A stretch of DNA of 48,588 nucleotides, taken from Syncephalis plumigaleata (taxonomy: Eukaryota; Zoopagomycota; Zoopagomycetes; Zoopagales; Piptocephalidaceae). Location: NCBI GenBank assembly GCA_025201365.1, contig JAIXMF010000064.1, forward strand, positions 1 through 48,588, read 5' to 3'. Shown piece by piece: positions 33,854 through 44,758 of this stretch (within the stretch, counting starts at the first letter, position 1; each line of letters begins with the position of its first letter). A model generated the notes under the pieces. The model worked only from the letters and a program-made list of their open reading frames with translations. It was not told where the DNA came from and made no database searches. Both the position numbers and the translations under genes were made by a program.

Positions 33854-35629
33854 TTACGTGCTAAATTCGATGCCATTCTCATGCAATCGATCCAATAGAT
33901 TCGTCTTCCAGAATGCCGCTCCCGGTGTTAGTACACCGGATGGCACCAGTTTCTTTTCCTTACGATCAAGTAGCACGTAGGCCGATTGAACGAGACAAAT
34001 GGCCGTTGCCGGATAGCCAGGATTCGGTCCACTTACGGTGACCGCGGCTTCTAGCGTGTCCGACGAGGTTTCCGCGGATAAACGACGACCATGCCCGATC
34101 ATTCGTTGCTGGAAACCAGATGTGGCAATCGATTCTAGTGAGGGACCATTGGACGACACGAAGCCAGCGGTGAATAAGCGAGGATATCGAACGAGAAGAC
34201 GACGTGTTAACGGGATTTGCGCCAATAACGTGATCCAGACAGCCCATCCCAGTGTAATCATGGCGAGTGGTAACGCGTAGAATGGCAGTAATAGACGAGG
34301 CGTGTAGTGTACAGCGGGTGGTGGTGTCTTACGACGATGCGAGATTGCTTTCTTTTTTTGTTGTTTCTTCTTTAACAACGAGGTAATGCTGTCTTCTCCT
34401 TCTCCTTCTCCTTCTTCTGACTCATCCTCGCTACTACTGGAAAACACGGAAGTAAGTGTGGCCCATACACCAGTTCCACTCGATGTCGACGACGACGATG
34501 CTTCCATGTCGAGTATCAGTTTCTGCTGTGCAATAATTCGACGTGATATCGCCGTGATACTTCCATCTGTCAATGGATATGGTGCCGTCCAATGGAAGGG
34601 GAATAGTCGAGAGAAAAAGCCACGATTGTTTTCATTACCAATAAATCGTCGTTCAAGTCGTATCGGTAGCAGTGGTGATGGATTAGGTGTGGCATAGGCT
34701 ACCGGATACTTTTTATCTGCCGCTTGTTCCAACTCGATAATCTCACGTAGATTACTCATTTCATTCACTGTGTATACACATAATAACAATGTAATCATTA
34801 GTCTAATGACTCGCTATACTACTAATGATATACTTGCCTAATGATTCGTAGGTTCCCTTGTTAACAGCAGCACCTGTGCCTTTACTATGGAACGTATAGA
34901 ATGACTCGATCCAAGTGGGCTCGGCATTTTGTTTCTCTAGCATTTGAATTAGCTTAAGAATGCCCATTTCCGCTGGAATCTACATTAGTTGAACGTTATT
35001 ATTATTATTAGTAGTGTATACATCATATAAAATGGTCACTACAATCGGTGGAGTACACTTACGCTGTCATAACCACAAGCGTGTACAATGGAAACGTCCT
35101 TCGCCATTGCCTGTTCGTTATACGTCTCGAGTGAGCGTAAAATAAACGCTGGCTCACCCGTGATATCGAGATAATGCGCTTGTTGCTCGACACACGCCTT
35201 AAGTACCGGTATACCGTATAATCGATAGGGACCAACACAAGTGGCCACCACTCGGGCTCGTTTCGCCATACTGGTCAACGAGGCAGTTGATGCTACATCC
35301 GCCACTAAAAGGTGAGGCCATTTATAGTCTGCATCTTGCTTCTCACTTGTAGCAGTAGTAGTAGATGAGGACGACGACGACGACGCGAACACTTGCTGCT
35401 TCAAACACGTCAACACTTGACGTAATTTCTCCTCGGAACGTCCCGCTATCGCCCAGCGTAGTGGTCGCTTTAGCGTTTTTTCAATTTGTGCCCTAGTACG
35501 CCACACTTCCTTGGCAACAAATTCACCGGTGAAGCCAGTGGCGCCAAATATCACTAAATCCAAGTCTTTCTTCTCATTCCGACTATTGTCGCGTTCTCCA
35601 TGTAAACGTGCACTTAAATCTTCAAACAT
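33854..35629 (-). CDS. Saccharopine dehydrogenase-like oxidoreductase (SCCPDH family)
   Basis: Three exons (35629-35063, 34979-34838, 34767-33854) encode 540 residues. The Rossmann start V-I-F-G-A-T-G-F-T-G-E-F-V-A is followed by W-A-I-A-G-R-S-E-E-K-L, V-V-A-T-C-V-G-P-Y-R-L-Y-G, D-I-T-G-E-P and A-C-G-Y-D-S-I-P-A-E-M-G, all typical of SCCPDH and trans-acting enoyl reductase relatives. The C-terminus G-V-L-T-P-G-A-A-F-W-K-T-N-L-L-D-R-L also fits. A membrane-like segment lies near L-L-P-F-Y-A-L-P-L-A-M-I-T-L-G-W-A-V. The middle carries an inserted Ser/Glu/Lys-rich loop. These proteins associate with lipid droplets in animals; the reaction is unknown. The second intron is GC-AG. Confidence 0.86.
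34768..34837 (-). other. GC-AG intron in the SCCPDH-like gene
   Basis: On the minus strand the donor reads TTAG|GCAAGT and the acceptor ACACAG. Splicing gives G-T-Y-E-S-L-V-N-E-M, as the family expects. No GT donor nearby keeps the frame. Confidence 0.68.
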
Positions 35630-35806
35630 AATGAATAAATTGCTAATAAACTTTGAGGAAACGTAAAAGTGGAAGCAATGATACTCGTAGCAAGTCAGTG
35701 CAAAACACCAACATCTTTATTATGGTCAATTACCATTCAGATGGTGGTACAACGGCATTCGCTAGATCCGAGATACTAGCACTATTACGAAAATGCAGCA
35801 GATCAT

Positions 35807-37216
35807 TTATAATTCATCGTGTTCTTGCTCGCCTTGCTTCTTCTGTTCCTCTTGCTTGCCTTGCTTCTCCTGTTCCTTTTGCTCTTCCTCTTCCTCTTGC
35901 TTGTTGAGCTTAGTAAGCACCTCCTCTACCTCCTCCCAAGCGCGTTTTAAATTAGCTTCACGCATTTTCTCGAAATCGATTTCCTCATCATCCGCCTTTT
36001 CACCACTATCGTCAGCGGTCTCTTTGCTCTCCTTCTTTGCCTTCTTCTTCTTTGCCTTCTCACTCTTCTTCGCTTTCTTCACCTTCTTCACCTTCTTTTC
36101 CTTCTTTTCCTTCTTTGATTCCTTGGTGGTTTGTGTTTTTGTATCACTCTTGGCTTCATTTTCCTCCTCCTTTCCCTCCTATTGATTCAATAATTAATTA
36201 AGCATTGCATGCTGTTTTGGTATATGTCTCTTTCTTTCTTCGTCAACGTTACCTTTTCATCCATAATCGATTCAATATGTTCGATGGCCTTATCGATTAT
36301 TTCTTCACTAACTACTCCGCCTCGAACACCATTGATCTCCAATAGTTCCACATCAAATTTTAATGCCGCATTGGCTAATAATCATTAAGCATTTCCATTT
36401 ACTAGACTGTCGAGCTAATTGATAATCATTTCTACTTACCTGGAATAGTTGGTGGACTGCCTAAGCTGCCATAACCTAATAAACAAACAAATAAATAAAT
36501 GTCATTGATTACGTGTATACAATTATTATTACTATTACTAACCATACTCGGCAGGGAAAACTAGCTTACGCTTTTCTCCTATGCACATGCTAATGCAAGG
36601 TTAGTTAATATCATTATTAGATCAGCATATGTATATGTATTACCCAACAATGCCTTGATCCCAGCCTAGGTAACAGTTGTACGTTAATTTACTGGTTTAA
36701 TTATTACATTTTAAATAACTTACCTTTAATTACTTGGCCCATGCCTAATCATCATTAATAATATTAGTATCAGTATTATGTACATCATCCAAGTGTATCA
36801 ACAAACCTAGAGTAAACTCAAAGGGAACACCGCGTGTAATCGATGAATCAAATACGGTGTCATCATCAAATAGTTTGCCCGTATAATGCATCTTAAGCAC
36901 ATCTCTAATCATTGACAAAGAGATCGAACGAGCGAGTAAGTCATTAATTTACAGTGTTATCTTGATGTACCATGCGAAAAGCAACAACATACCCTTTCTT
37001 GGCCTTTTGTAAGCAATCCTCATCTGAAATCTTCTTCATGATACCTATTGTATATTCATATATATTGTAATATTAGCGAAGAAGATAAACAATAAATATA
37101 TCATAATTACCAATACGTAGTTCAGTGGGTGCTTCCTTCTTCTTTTTTGCCATTGCTACCGCGGGTATCATAGCCCCGGCCACGGCCAAGAGAGTAACTA
37201 GCTTAGTAAGTTGCAT
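35807..37216 (-). CDS. ER-resident FKBP-type peptidyl-prolyl isomerase with C-terminal HDEL
   Basis: A chain of about eight short exons starts at ATG 37216. A signal peptide ([16 protein letters not shown]) leads to one FKBP domain: [56 protein letters not shown] and [14 protein letters not shown]. The last ~130 residues are a Lys/Glu-rich helical tail ending E-H-D-E-L. Signal peptide plus HDEL place it in the ER lumen, like FKBP2/FKBP7-14 relatives. The charged tail replaces the EF-hands of animal FKBP7/14 and has no motif I know. MPC1 starts divergently 342 bp away. Confidence 0.88.
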
Positions 37217-37557
37217 AGTAATTCGACGCGTTTACTAATAAATCAGAATAAAGTAAAGTTAACGAGATAAGGAAGAAGAAATAGAAGAAGAGGATAGACC
37301 AGTGTGTGCGTGTGTGTGCAGCTTCTTCCTCGGTAGTATTCTTCGTCAATGGAGTGGTATTAAAGATGTTTACGATACAAGAAAGCACGAGTGATGAAAA
37401 CACATTAACGAATGCCACGTCAACCCTTCATATTGACAATTACTACACGAGTGCATTATCCAATAAGATCAAACCATTCTAGTCTTTCTTTTTTCATACT
37501 GATTCGTTGTTGTTATTCGTGTTTGATTCCCCTTGCTTATAACTTTCTCTTTACAAT

Positions 37558-38328
37558 ATGTCGAGTAACATTATGTCGCGTGCAGTACAAAAGCTGCAAA
37601 GCAAGGAATTCCGCGAGTATCTTTGCAGGTAAGAAGAATACTGGACCATAACGACAACAATAGAATATTAATAACTGGTGCACTCGTCTGTTAATCGATT
37701 ACCGTCCCGTACACTTGTCAAATAGCACGGTAGGTCATTTACGCTTATGAACAATCTACGTAGCTAACTATTGATTATTAGCATTTCTGGGGTCCAGGCA
37801 AGTATATTGATATGCGTCTATGAATCAACGTTAAACGATAACTAACCTATTACCACCTCTTGTTTACCTATTTGTTTGTTTATCTATTTATTTAGTGGCT
37901 AATTGGGGTTTGCCTTTAGCAGCTATCACTGATATGAAAAAGGATCCCGAGATCATTAGTGGACCCATGACAGCTGGTAATAGAGACATCGATGATGCAC
38001 CAATCTATTGGATTATTAAACGGCATCACTAACATGAGTATCACATTAGCATTGTCGCTTTACTCGCTGTTATTTATGCGATTTGCCTGGGTAGTCATAC
38101 CGCGTAATCATCTTTTATTGGCTTGTCATGCCACTAACGAGACATGCCAGTTGATTCAAGGTTATCGATTTATCAAGTATAACTAGTACGTGGCAATCAT
38201 TGTGACATGAACCAATTACATCTAATAGCTTATACGATGATGATTATGTTTATTATTATAGTATGGGTGGTAAAGAAGAGCATATGAAAGCAAACGCTGA
38301 ATCAACAGAGGTCGTGAAGAATGAATAG
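37558..38328 (+). CDS. MPC1: Mitochondrial pyruvate carrier subunit 1, with a 4-nt microexon
   Basis: Six exons (37558-37628, 37726-37729, 37782-37797, 37896-37976, 38050-38185, 38262-38328) total 375 nt, 124 residues. The product reads [24 protein letters not shown], then [25 protein letters not shown] and L-L-A-C-H-A-T-N-E, a close fit to fungal MPC1, which with MPC2/3 imports pyruvate into the matrix. The frame and the S-T-H-F-W-G-P-V block require exon 2, just CACG, and exon 3, just 16 nt. The third intron begins GCAAGT. The divergent FKBP gene probably shares the promoter region. Confidence 0.92.
37726..37729 (+). other. 4-nt microexon (CACG) of MPC1
   Basis: Flanked by CAAATAG on the left and GTAGGT on the right. 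It completes Ser and supplies Thr of S-T-H-F-W-G; skipping it shifts the frame and destroys the conserved block. Confidence 0.75.
37798..37895 (+). other. GC-AG intron in MPC1
   Basis: Donor CCAG|GCAAGT, acceptor TATTTAG. It joins W-G-P to V-A-N-W-G in phase 1. Confidence 0.75.
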
Positions 38329-38383
38329 GAACAATAGTAGCACTAATAAAAATGCACACAGTTGTTTTGTTCTACAAAAATGA

Positions 38384-40951
38384 TTACATGTTCTTCTCGT
38401 CATTAATGGCACGCTGTGTGTAATCCAGGCGTGCTTGCGTGTAGAAGCACATGTAGCTAGATTTAAGAATACGTAATAATCAGTCATATATTCTTATATA
38501 TTCTTATATATCATTCATACTTACGCCTTACTGCCCAATACTTGCACTCGATCTGCAAGTGTAATCATTGTATCATCGAAATAGAACCACTAATCATTAT
38601 ATTAATTGTTTGCAATTATATATATGTATATTACCGCTAGTGATTATTATTTACCTGATCACGGCATCGTGCATAGGATGTATAATGGCCATTGTCAAGC
38701 TTACCCTGATGGCATACTACAGCGTACAATCGATACTGACAAGCTGGTGATGATCTAGCAGTAAAATAGATGAATATATACGCATCTATATACATACGCA
38801 TATACACCTGTAAACGTAGTAGAAATTCCACTTACACTGGTGGCACCTTACTCGCGTTATTTCCCCGAGCACGAGATGTGAATTGCGTCATATCCAATAA
38901 TTCCGGGAATCGAATGTGCGACTCTATTTTACTAGCATTTTGACTATGTTCAAATCGCTAATAATAATAAAATATGTATCAACATTGTTAATAACTATGT
39001 CATCACTTTTCCTTATAAATGACGCGTGTCTAATTCAATCACCTTAAACTGAAAGCTTAACACTGGCGGTAAACGACGAATTGACATTTGTTTAGTGGCA
39101 GCCTATAGTCATGTTCATTAGTATTCACATCGAATGACATGAATACAAGGCTTAATCTACGCTACCTGCGAGTTATTACCGCATTTGCCGCAGGTGTATT
39201 CAGCGGGATCTAGTTTCTCGGCTTGTGTAAATCTACACATTACAATCGTAATATTAGCTATTGTTATGCTGACTATCGCTTATTATTATTATTATCATGC
39301 ATGTATCATTTGTTATTTACCGTTCTAGACAGCCTAGCAATGAATTGGCCTGATCGTCACTCGATAGTTTATCCGTTGTGCCATTAGTATTTTGCGAGTT
39401 GCCCGCTTTAGACGAACGACCCTGTGCGCGTGGTGTCGTGTTGAGGTCAAGCGATATATCGAGCATTGGATCAACGACGGTCGTGACATTATCGCATGCC
39501 AAACAAGTAACGTCCGATTGTAGTTCACCGGCAAATGTTGTATGGACGACACATCGACAAGAATCCATGGCACTACCTAGACAGTAGAATTACATAGAAG
39601 CACACACACACACACATATATATATATAGATATATGCTAGTTATTAAGCAAGTTTCTAATGGTAATGGACCTATAGTTGCTCATACCTTCTAGACTACCA
39701 TGTAATTGATTGAGTGCAGAGATGAAGAATTCATGAGCATCTTGTTGCGCATAGCCAGCCAACTCTGCTGAAGATCGCCAGATCACTTGTAGGAAATTGC
39801 CCGGATTATATGGTTCTTTACGTCCAGAGTAAAACTAGTATATACATACATATTAATAATCATTCTGATGCTGTGTTTATACATACATACCTCGGAGAAT
39901 AAACGATCCAACTCGCATGACAAACAGTTCTCTCGTCGACACTCGTGACGTGGATGACGATCACTTAGAAAGTAGGTGCGCAACAATGGATTGTGGATAA
40001 ACGACTGAAGAATAACGCTCATGAAGCAGGTGTTGCCCATGTTACGTAGCCCGCGTAGACCTACATAATAATACGATTGTCAATATGGCATGATGCTATA
40101 TAATAATGCTTAATATCTTTTGTCATTATTACCGCCACAAGCTTGAATACGCGTACGAGCACGAATCAATCCGGCTTCTTCCTCGCTAGGACGCCAGTCA
40201 ACGTAGCGTGCCCGTTTCAATCCAGGTTCTATTGAGCATGTATCAGCTTAGAAGGAAAAAAGACAAAAGCTCATTTGCTCAATCAAATTTACTTGCCATA
40301 AACTTGCATAAGCATATCGTGAATGCGACGTGATTCGACAGCATAAGCTTTATCTAGTTCATGACTATAAATGAAATCGTTGCAAAGTCGACAGTGAACG
40401 AGACAGCGTTCAAAGTCAACCGCTATCATCGCAAAGAAACGTATTAGTCTCGCTATATAGATGCGCATATATATGCGCGTGATTCGTCAGTGCTAGCATA
40501 CCGAAAATATGATCACGTTGCGTGAGATGCGATTGGATATGTCCACCGCGCCAGCATCCAATATAGACGCAGTGGATGCATGCGTAAAGACGACCAAGCG
40601 GATTAAGACATGCTAGACAGAATGCACGCGGCAGTTTCTACACAGCAATCAGGTAAACTATCCTGTCAGCACCATGACGCCATCGTTCATAGGGATAATG
40701 CCTATTTCCATGGCACTACAGGTGGAATAACTGACCTTGCCTCGTTTACGCTTACCGGCCTCCGGTGCAACAGGGGCGCCCAACTCCAACGCGAATTCAA
40801 TACGGTGCCGATAGAGTAGAGCATAGCGAACAATCATACGAAATGAATCTAGAAGATCCCGTTTTCGAGAACGCATATGCTCGCAACCCTCGCTGGGTGC
40901 CGAGGTGGCGTTGGTGGTGGGAACAGTGGACGACGTCGTAGATGCGCTCAT
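38384..40951 (-). CDS. UBP8: SAGA deubiquitinase UBP8/USP22-like ubiquitin carboxyl-terminal hydrolase
   Basis: Roughly ten exons. Exons 1-3 hold a ZnF-UBP-type domain (C-L-A-C, C-I-H-C, G-G-H-I-Q-S-H). The USP domain follows: L-R-G-L-R-N-M-G-N-T-C-F-M with the catalytic Cys, S-D-R-H-P-R-H, F-Y-S-G-R, G-Y-A-Q-Q-D-A-H-E-F-F, the Zn-binding D-V-T-C-L-A-C and C-G-K-C-G, F-Q-F-K-R-F-E-H, the His box L-D-N-G-H-Y-T-S-Y-A-R and W-F-Y-F-D-D. All catalytic residues are present. UBP8/USP22 removes ubiquitin from histone H2B within SAGA. An intron starting at 40296 on the minus strand has a GC donor. Some middle exon ends were not fixed. Confidence 0.92.
40240..40296 (-). other. Probable GC-AG intron in UBP8
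   Basis: Minus-strand donor TATG|GCAAGT after M-Q-V-Y. The acceptor may be CTAAG (given here) or the ATAG 18 nt further on; both preserve the frame into E-P-G-L-K-R. The low-coordinate end is therefore approximate. Confidence 0.5.
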
Positions 40952-41307
40952 AATAGCTCAACGGTGAATTACAATAGTTAACAGGTAGCAGACGTAGTTG
41001 TCGTTGTAGTGGTAACGTAGACTAGACCACACTAGTGGTATACAACGCTAATCAAGTCACACAGAGGAGTAAAAAGAATCAAAGGAATGAATGAACGAAC
41101 GAATGAATTGAGAGCAACTTGTTTAAAAATGATAGAAGTAAAATATCACAGATTCAAATGAATGTCCACTATCGGAAATCAATTTAATTTACACAAGTCA
41201 TACCATATATAATAGTAACATATTACTAATATTCATTGATGAATGATAACTAGATCGAATGCATAACTCGTTATAGATTTATTCAACGATAACTGACTGA
41301 TGACAGC
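40952..41307. other. Intergenic spacer
   Basis: About 350 bp between the UBP8 start and the 3' end of kinase-like gene B. AT-rich with an ATGAATGAACGAACG tract near 41090; nothing else seen. Confidence 0.5.
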
Positions 41308-42666
41308 TTATTTCGAAATGCCTAGCTTAGCACCATAGGTGACGATAACATCATATAGCAGAGGACGCGCTCGTATGTTAGGCAGCATCAACTCGTCCAT
41401 TAGTTGAACGAGATCTTCAAGCTTCCCTTGCGCATCCTTAAAAGCGGCGCTAAGAGTGGATTGCGCCTTAGCATGAACATCAGCACGATTAGTGAGTCCA
41501 TTGTTCAAGTTAGTTTCAGCCAAAAGCGAGCCAATCTCTGGTGACTGGTAAAGGTATTCAGGCGCCAATGCCTTGGAATTCGTGTACTCTTTCTTTGCAT
41601 CCCTTCCTGAAAGCATCTTGTAGAGTACGGCACCGACAGCCCAGGTTAGCTTCTTTCGTCGCTCCTCCGCTGTGTCTGCCATAGCTGGTTGACCTGGTTC
41701 GGCAACATTGTAATCACTCTGATCAGGAGGAAGAACGAAAAGGGTTGGCACTAATCCATTAGGACCTTTGTTTAAGCAAATATCTAGATGATAATGATCA
41801 ACGGATATTAATACAAATGTATTTAATTAGTTTGTGTTTCTACGAGATAACTTACAATTAGGTCCAAAGTTCTTGTAGATAATACTGGCACGAGCCATGA
41901 AAGCAACACCTGATATCATAATATATACACGAATATTACGGTATACTCGTTAATATGTAATCATCACATAGAAATGTACACCGATAATGACTTACCTTGT
42001 ATTATCTTACCAATATACAATGGAAGCATGACTTTCTTTTGGTCGATGGACATTAAATTCGTCGCATCAATGAGTTTTTGAGCACAACTATTACGCATGA
42101 TATAACATTCATGCGATTTATCTGGCGTGTCAAACACATTGATCAACCCGGTAATAAACTCTTGTCCCTTGTACGGAGCTAGGTCTGCATTAAGATTCTT
42201 CGCAAGAAGCTGTTTGCGTGCTTCTTGATGCCTATGGACGCGCTAAATGACTATACGTTAGATAAGATGGAAAGGAAATGCCACACAGGCCAGGTCAACT
42301 TACCTGGAGTATAACGTAGATGGGAGGCAAAGGAGTTAACGCTCTGGGGATGCATCGCATTTCACCCTGGATGCCCTTATGCTTCACAATAGCTCGTGGC
42401 ACCTTAAAAGAATCGGGTGGTAGATGCTTGATAATTTGTAGATTAAATTGACCAAGCGTAAATGGATCGTGCAAAGGAAGCGAGCCAAGTAGATCGTTGC
42501 CTGGTTGCGTGGCACTTTGTTGAGCGGGAGACAGTTTAGGCGAGACGGGAGGAGTAAACGGAGGGATAGGCGCGGTGGTAGCGGCAGAGCCATGTTGCGC
42601 ATTGATGGATACACCAGCGAGGCATACCATCAGAGTAAGAAGGTTGCTGCGTTTATTCAAAATCAT
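41308..42666 (-). CDS. Secreted kinase-like protein B (predicted pseudokinase)
   Basis: Four exons (42666-42304, 42242-41996, 41909-41856, 41783-41308) encode 379 residues. A signal peptide (L-L-T-L-M-V-C-L-A-G-V-S-I-N-A) is followed by a Pro-rich linker. The kinase C-lobe is readable: V-M-L-P-L-Y-I-G-K-I-I-Q-G-V-A-F like helix E, I-I-Y-K-N-F-G-P-N-Y-I-C-L at the catalytic loop, L-T-W-A-V-G-A-V-L-Y-K-M-L-S-G like helix F, and L-V-Q-L-M-D-E-L-M-L-P-N-I-R-A-R-P at the end. Against H-R-D-L-K-P-E-N-I-L-L the Asp is Asn and the Asn is Tyr, and no D-F-G is seen. It should not transfer phosphate by the usual mechanism. Genes A and C are related in layout. Role unknown; a secreted host- or prey-directed protein is speculation. 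Confidence 0.68.
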
Positions 42667-43406
42667 AATGATAATCTATTGGGTTAGCGTTAAAGAGAAC
42701 GATGCGTTTCAAGCTGGTTACTAGCACCAATGGAGAGAGAGAGAGGGAAAGAGAGAGAGAGAAATAGAAAATGATGATATAAGGATATAATAAGTGGAAT
42801 GATACTCATGGATACTCGTGTCTATTTAAATATTAAAATGTAACAACGATATACGGGTCATACCAAATAAATCTATTCGAAGCACGATGAGCGGTGTATA
42901 AGAAAAGCACTTCCAAATGGAACACACATCCATTGACAATGCTTAATTATGGAATAACCAAATGGGTAAGCATATCCAGTTTACTCCTAAATGCCTAAAA
43001 GATGATGGCGGATTATCAACCTGAATCAAATGCCACCAGATTGAGGCATTCATTAATTCGCGATTGGAATGGAGAAAACATGAAGCATAAACACGTTTAC
43101 TCGTTAAGGATACGCGTGTTGGCCCATTATACACATACGAAACTGGATGCTACTTGATTTAGACACTAATTAGTGGATAGCTTAATGGAGACAAGCAAAC
43201 TTACAAGTTACCTATTGATTAGTAGAGATGATCACCATTATCTACGGATATCTGTCAACTATCCTTCAATGGCAATGATTTGCTATGGAATATGAATTAT
43301 ACGCTGTTTATTGCTCGTAAACTCATACAAAAAAGGCGATGTGTATGATTTGCCATCATCATCACCATCATCATTCTCCATTCCCATATCCATTTTTTCG
43401 TAAACT
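42667..43406. other. Divergent intergenic region
   Basis: Lies between kinase-like gene B and the ABHD13-like gene. It has a GA microsatellite (about 42731-42762) near the gene B leader and ATC triplets near 43360. No gene recognised. Confidence 0.5.
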
Positions 43407-44758
43407 ATGCCTGATTTCAACTCTGCAATACAAGGTTTCTTTGCGCTATTCGCAGTTGTGGCCGGATCTGGTATTGCGCTGGCCTACTGGTTCCAGTGTA
43501 GTCTAATCTATTTGGCACGATTTCCCGAGGGATCACGTACTGCAGTAAGTAGGAGTATAGGTTAACAGGGCAAGCAAGATGTAAACAAAAAGCAAACGCC
43601 GTTTTTCTTCCTTTATGCTTTGCCATCCTCTAGGTGGATAAACCGTCCGACTACGACCTACCTTATGAGGAGGTGTGGCTTCGCTCAGCAGATGGCGTAC
43701 GACTGCAGGCTTACCTGATTACACGGGCAACACCGAGTGAGACGGCACGAGCACCAACCGTGTTCTACTGTCAGGTATATTTGCTATATAACTAATGGTA
43801 TTTCATACGAAATTTACTAAAGCAGCAGTATTCAATAGGCCAACGCAGGAAATATCGGTCATCGATTGCCTATTGCCGAAAAGATATATCGACGCTGCGG
43901 CTGCAATGTATTTATGCTATCATATCGAGGGTAACTACATTGATAGATGTACAGATAGATGGCATTATTTCATTCATACTAATCTACTACATAACTGTTT
44001 GTATCAATCATCATATTAGCTATGGATTGAGCGAGGGTGTTGCCAATGAGAAGGGCATCAAATTGGATACGGAAGCAAGTATCATCATTTATACTGCTAA
44101 TTGTTAGTATTATTATTATTGTTAACCATATGTGTAATAGGCTGCTTTGTCTTTTATTAAAAATCATGATCTACTCAAGGATACACGTATCGTTCTATTC
44201 GGGCAGTCAATCGGAGGAGCGATAGCCATTGATCTAGCTGCTCGTAATGAGGACAAGGTATGCAGTTGTAGTGAATTATTAGATATTTACACGATCTAAT
44301 CTTCATTTGCATTCATTAGATTCAAGCAATTATTCTTGAGAACACATTCCTTAGTGTGGTAAGTCATTATGGAATGATGTCATTGCAATTCAACTATTTA
44401 CGCTAAACGATACGATTGATTCTCTACATTGCAGCCAAAACTTATTCCGCATGTTATGCCATTTCTCTCATCCGTGACTTTCCTATGCCATCAGCAGTGG
44501 TCATCAGAGGAATCGATTAAACGATTGCGCCGAGTACCCGTCCTATTTCTGGCGTCTGAACGTGACGAGCTAGTACCGCCCTCTCATATGACCATGCTCT
44601 ACGACCTGTGTAATACTAGCGGTGGATCCATGTGGCAATCATTTCCCGACGGCACACACAACGATGCTTGTGTACAACCGGGCTATTTCGAAACTATTGA
44701 AAGTTTCTGGCATCAGCATATCTCCATGCCAAGTACAACAGTTTCATCATCATCGTAA
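43407..44758 (+). CDS. ABHD13/Bem46-type alpha/beta hydrolase
   Basis: Seven exons (43407-43544, 43634-43774, 43839-43930, 44020-44074, 44141-44257, 44320-44358, 44435-44758) encode 301 residues. An N-terminal membrane anchor (F-F-A-L-F-A-V-V-A-G-S-G-I-A-L-A-Y) precedes the hydrolase: A-N-A-G-N-I-G-H-R as oxyanion region, S-Y-R-G-Y-G-L-S-E-G, the nucleophile elbow F-G-Q-S-I-G-G-A, E-N-T-F, the acid in E-R-D-E-L-V-P and the His in G-T-H-N-D. The triad is intact. Bem46/ABHD13 proteins are membrane-attached serine hydrolases of unsettled substrate, linked to polarity in fungi. The fourth intron is GC-AG. Confidence 0.92.
44075..44140 (+). other. GC-AG intron in the ABHD13-like gene
   Basis: Donor GAA|GCAAGT, branch-like GTTAACC, acceptor GTAATAG. 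It joins L-D-T-E to A-A-L-S-F-I-K in phase 0 as in the family. The alternative GT two codons on gives a frameshift. Confidence 0.68.
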
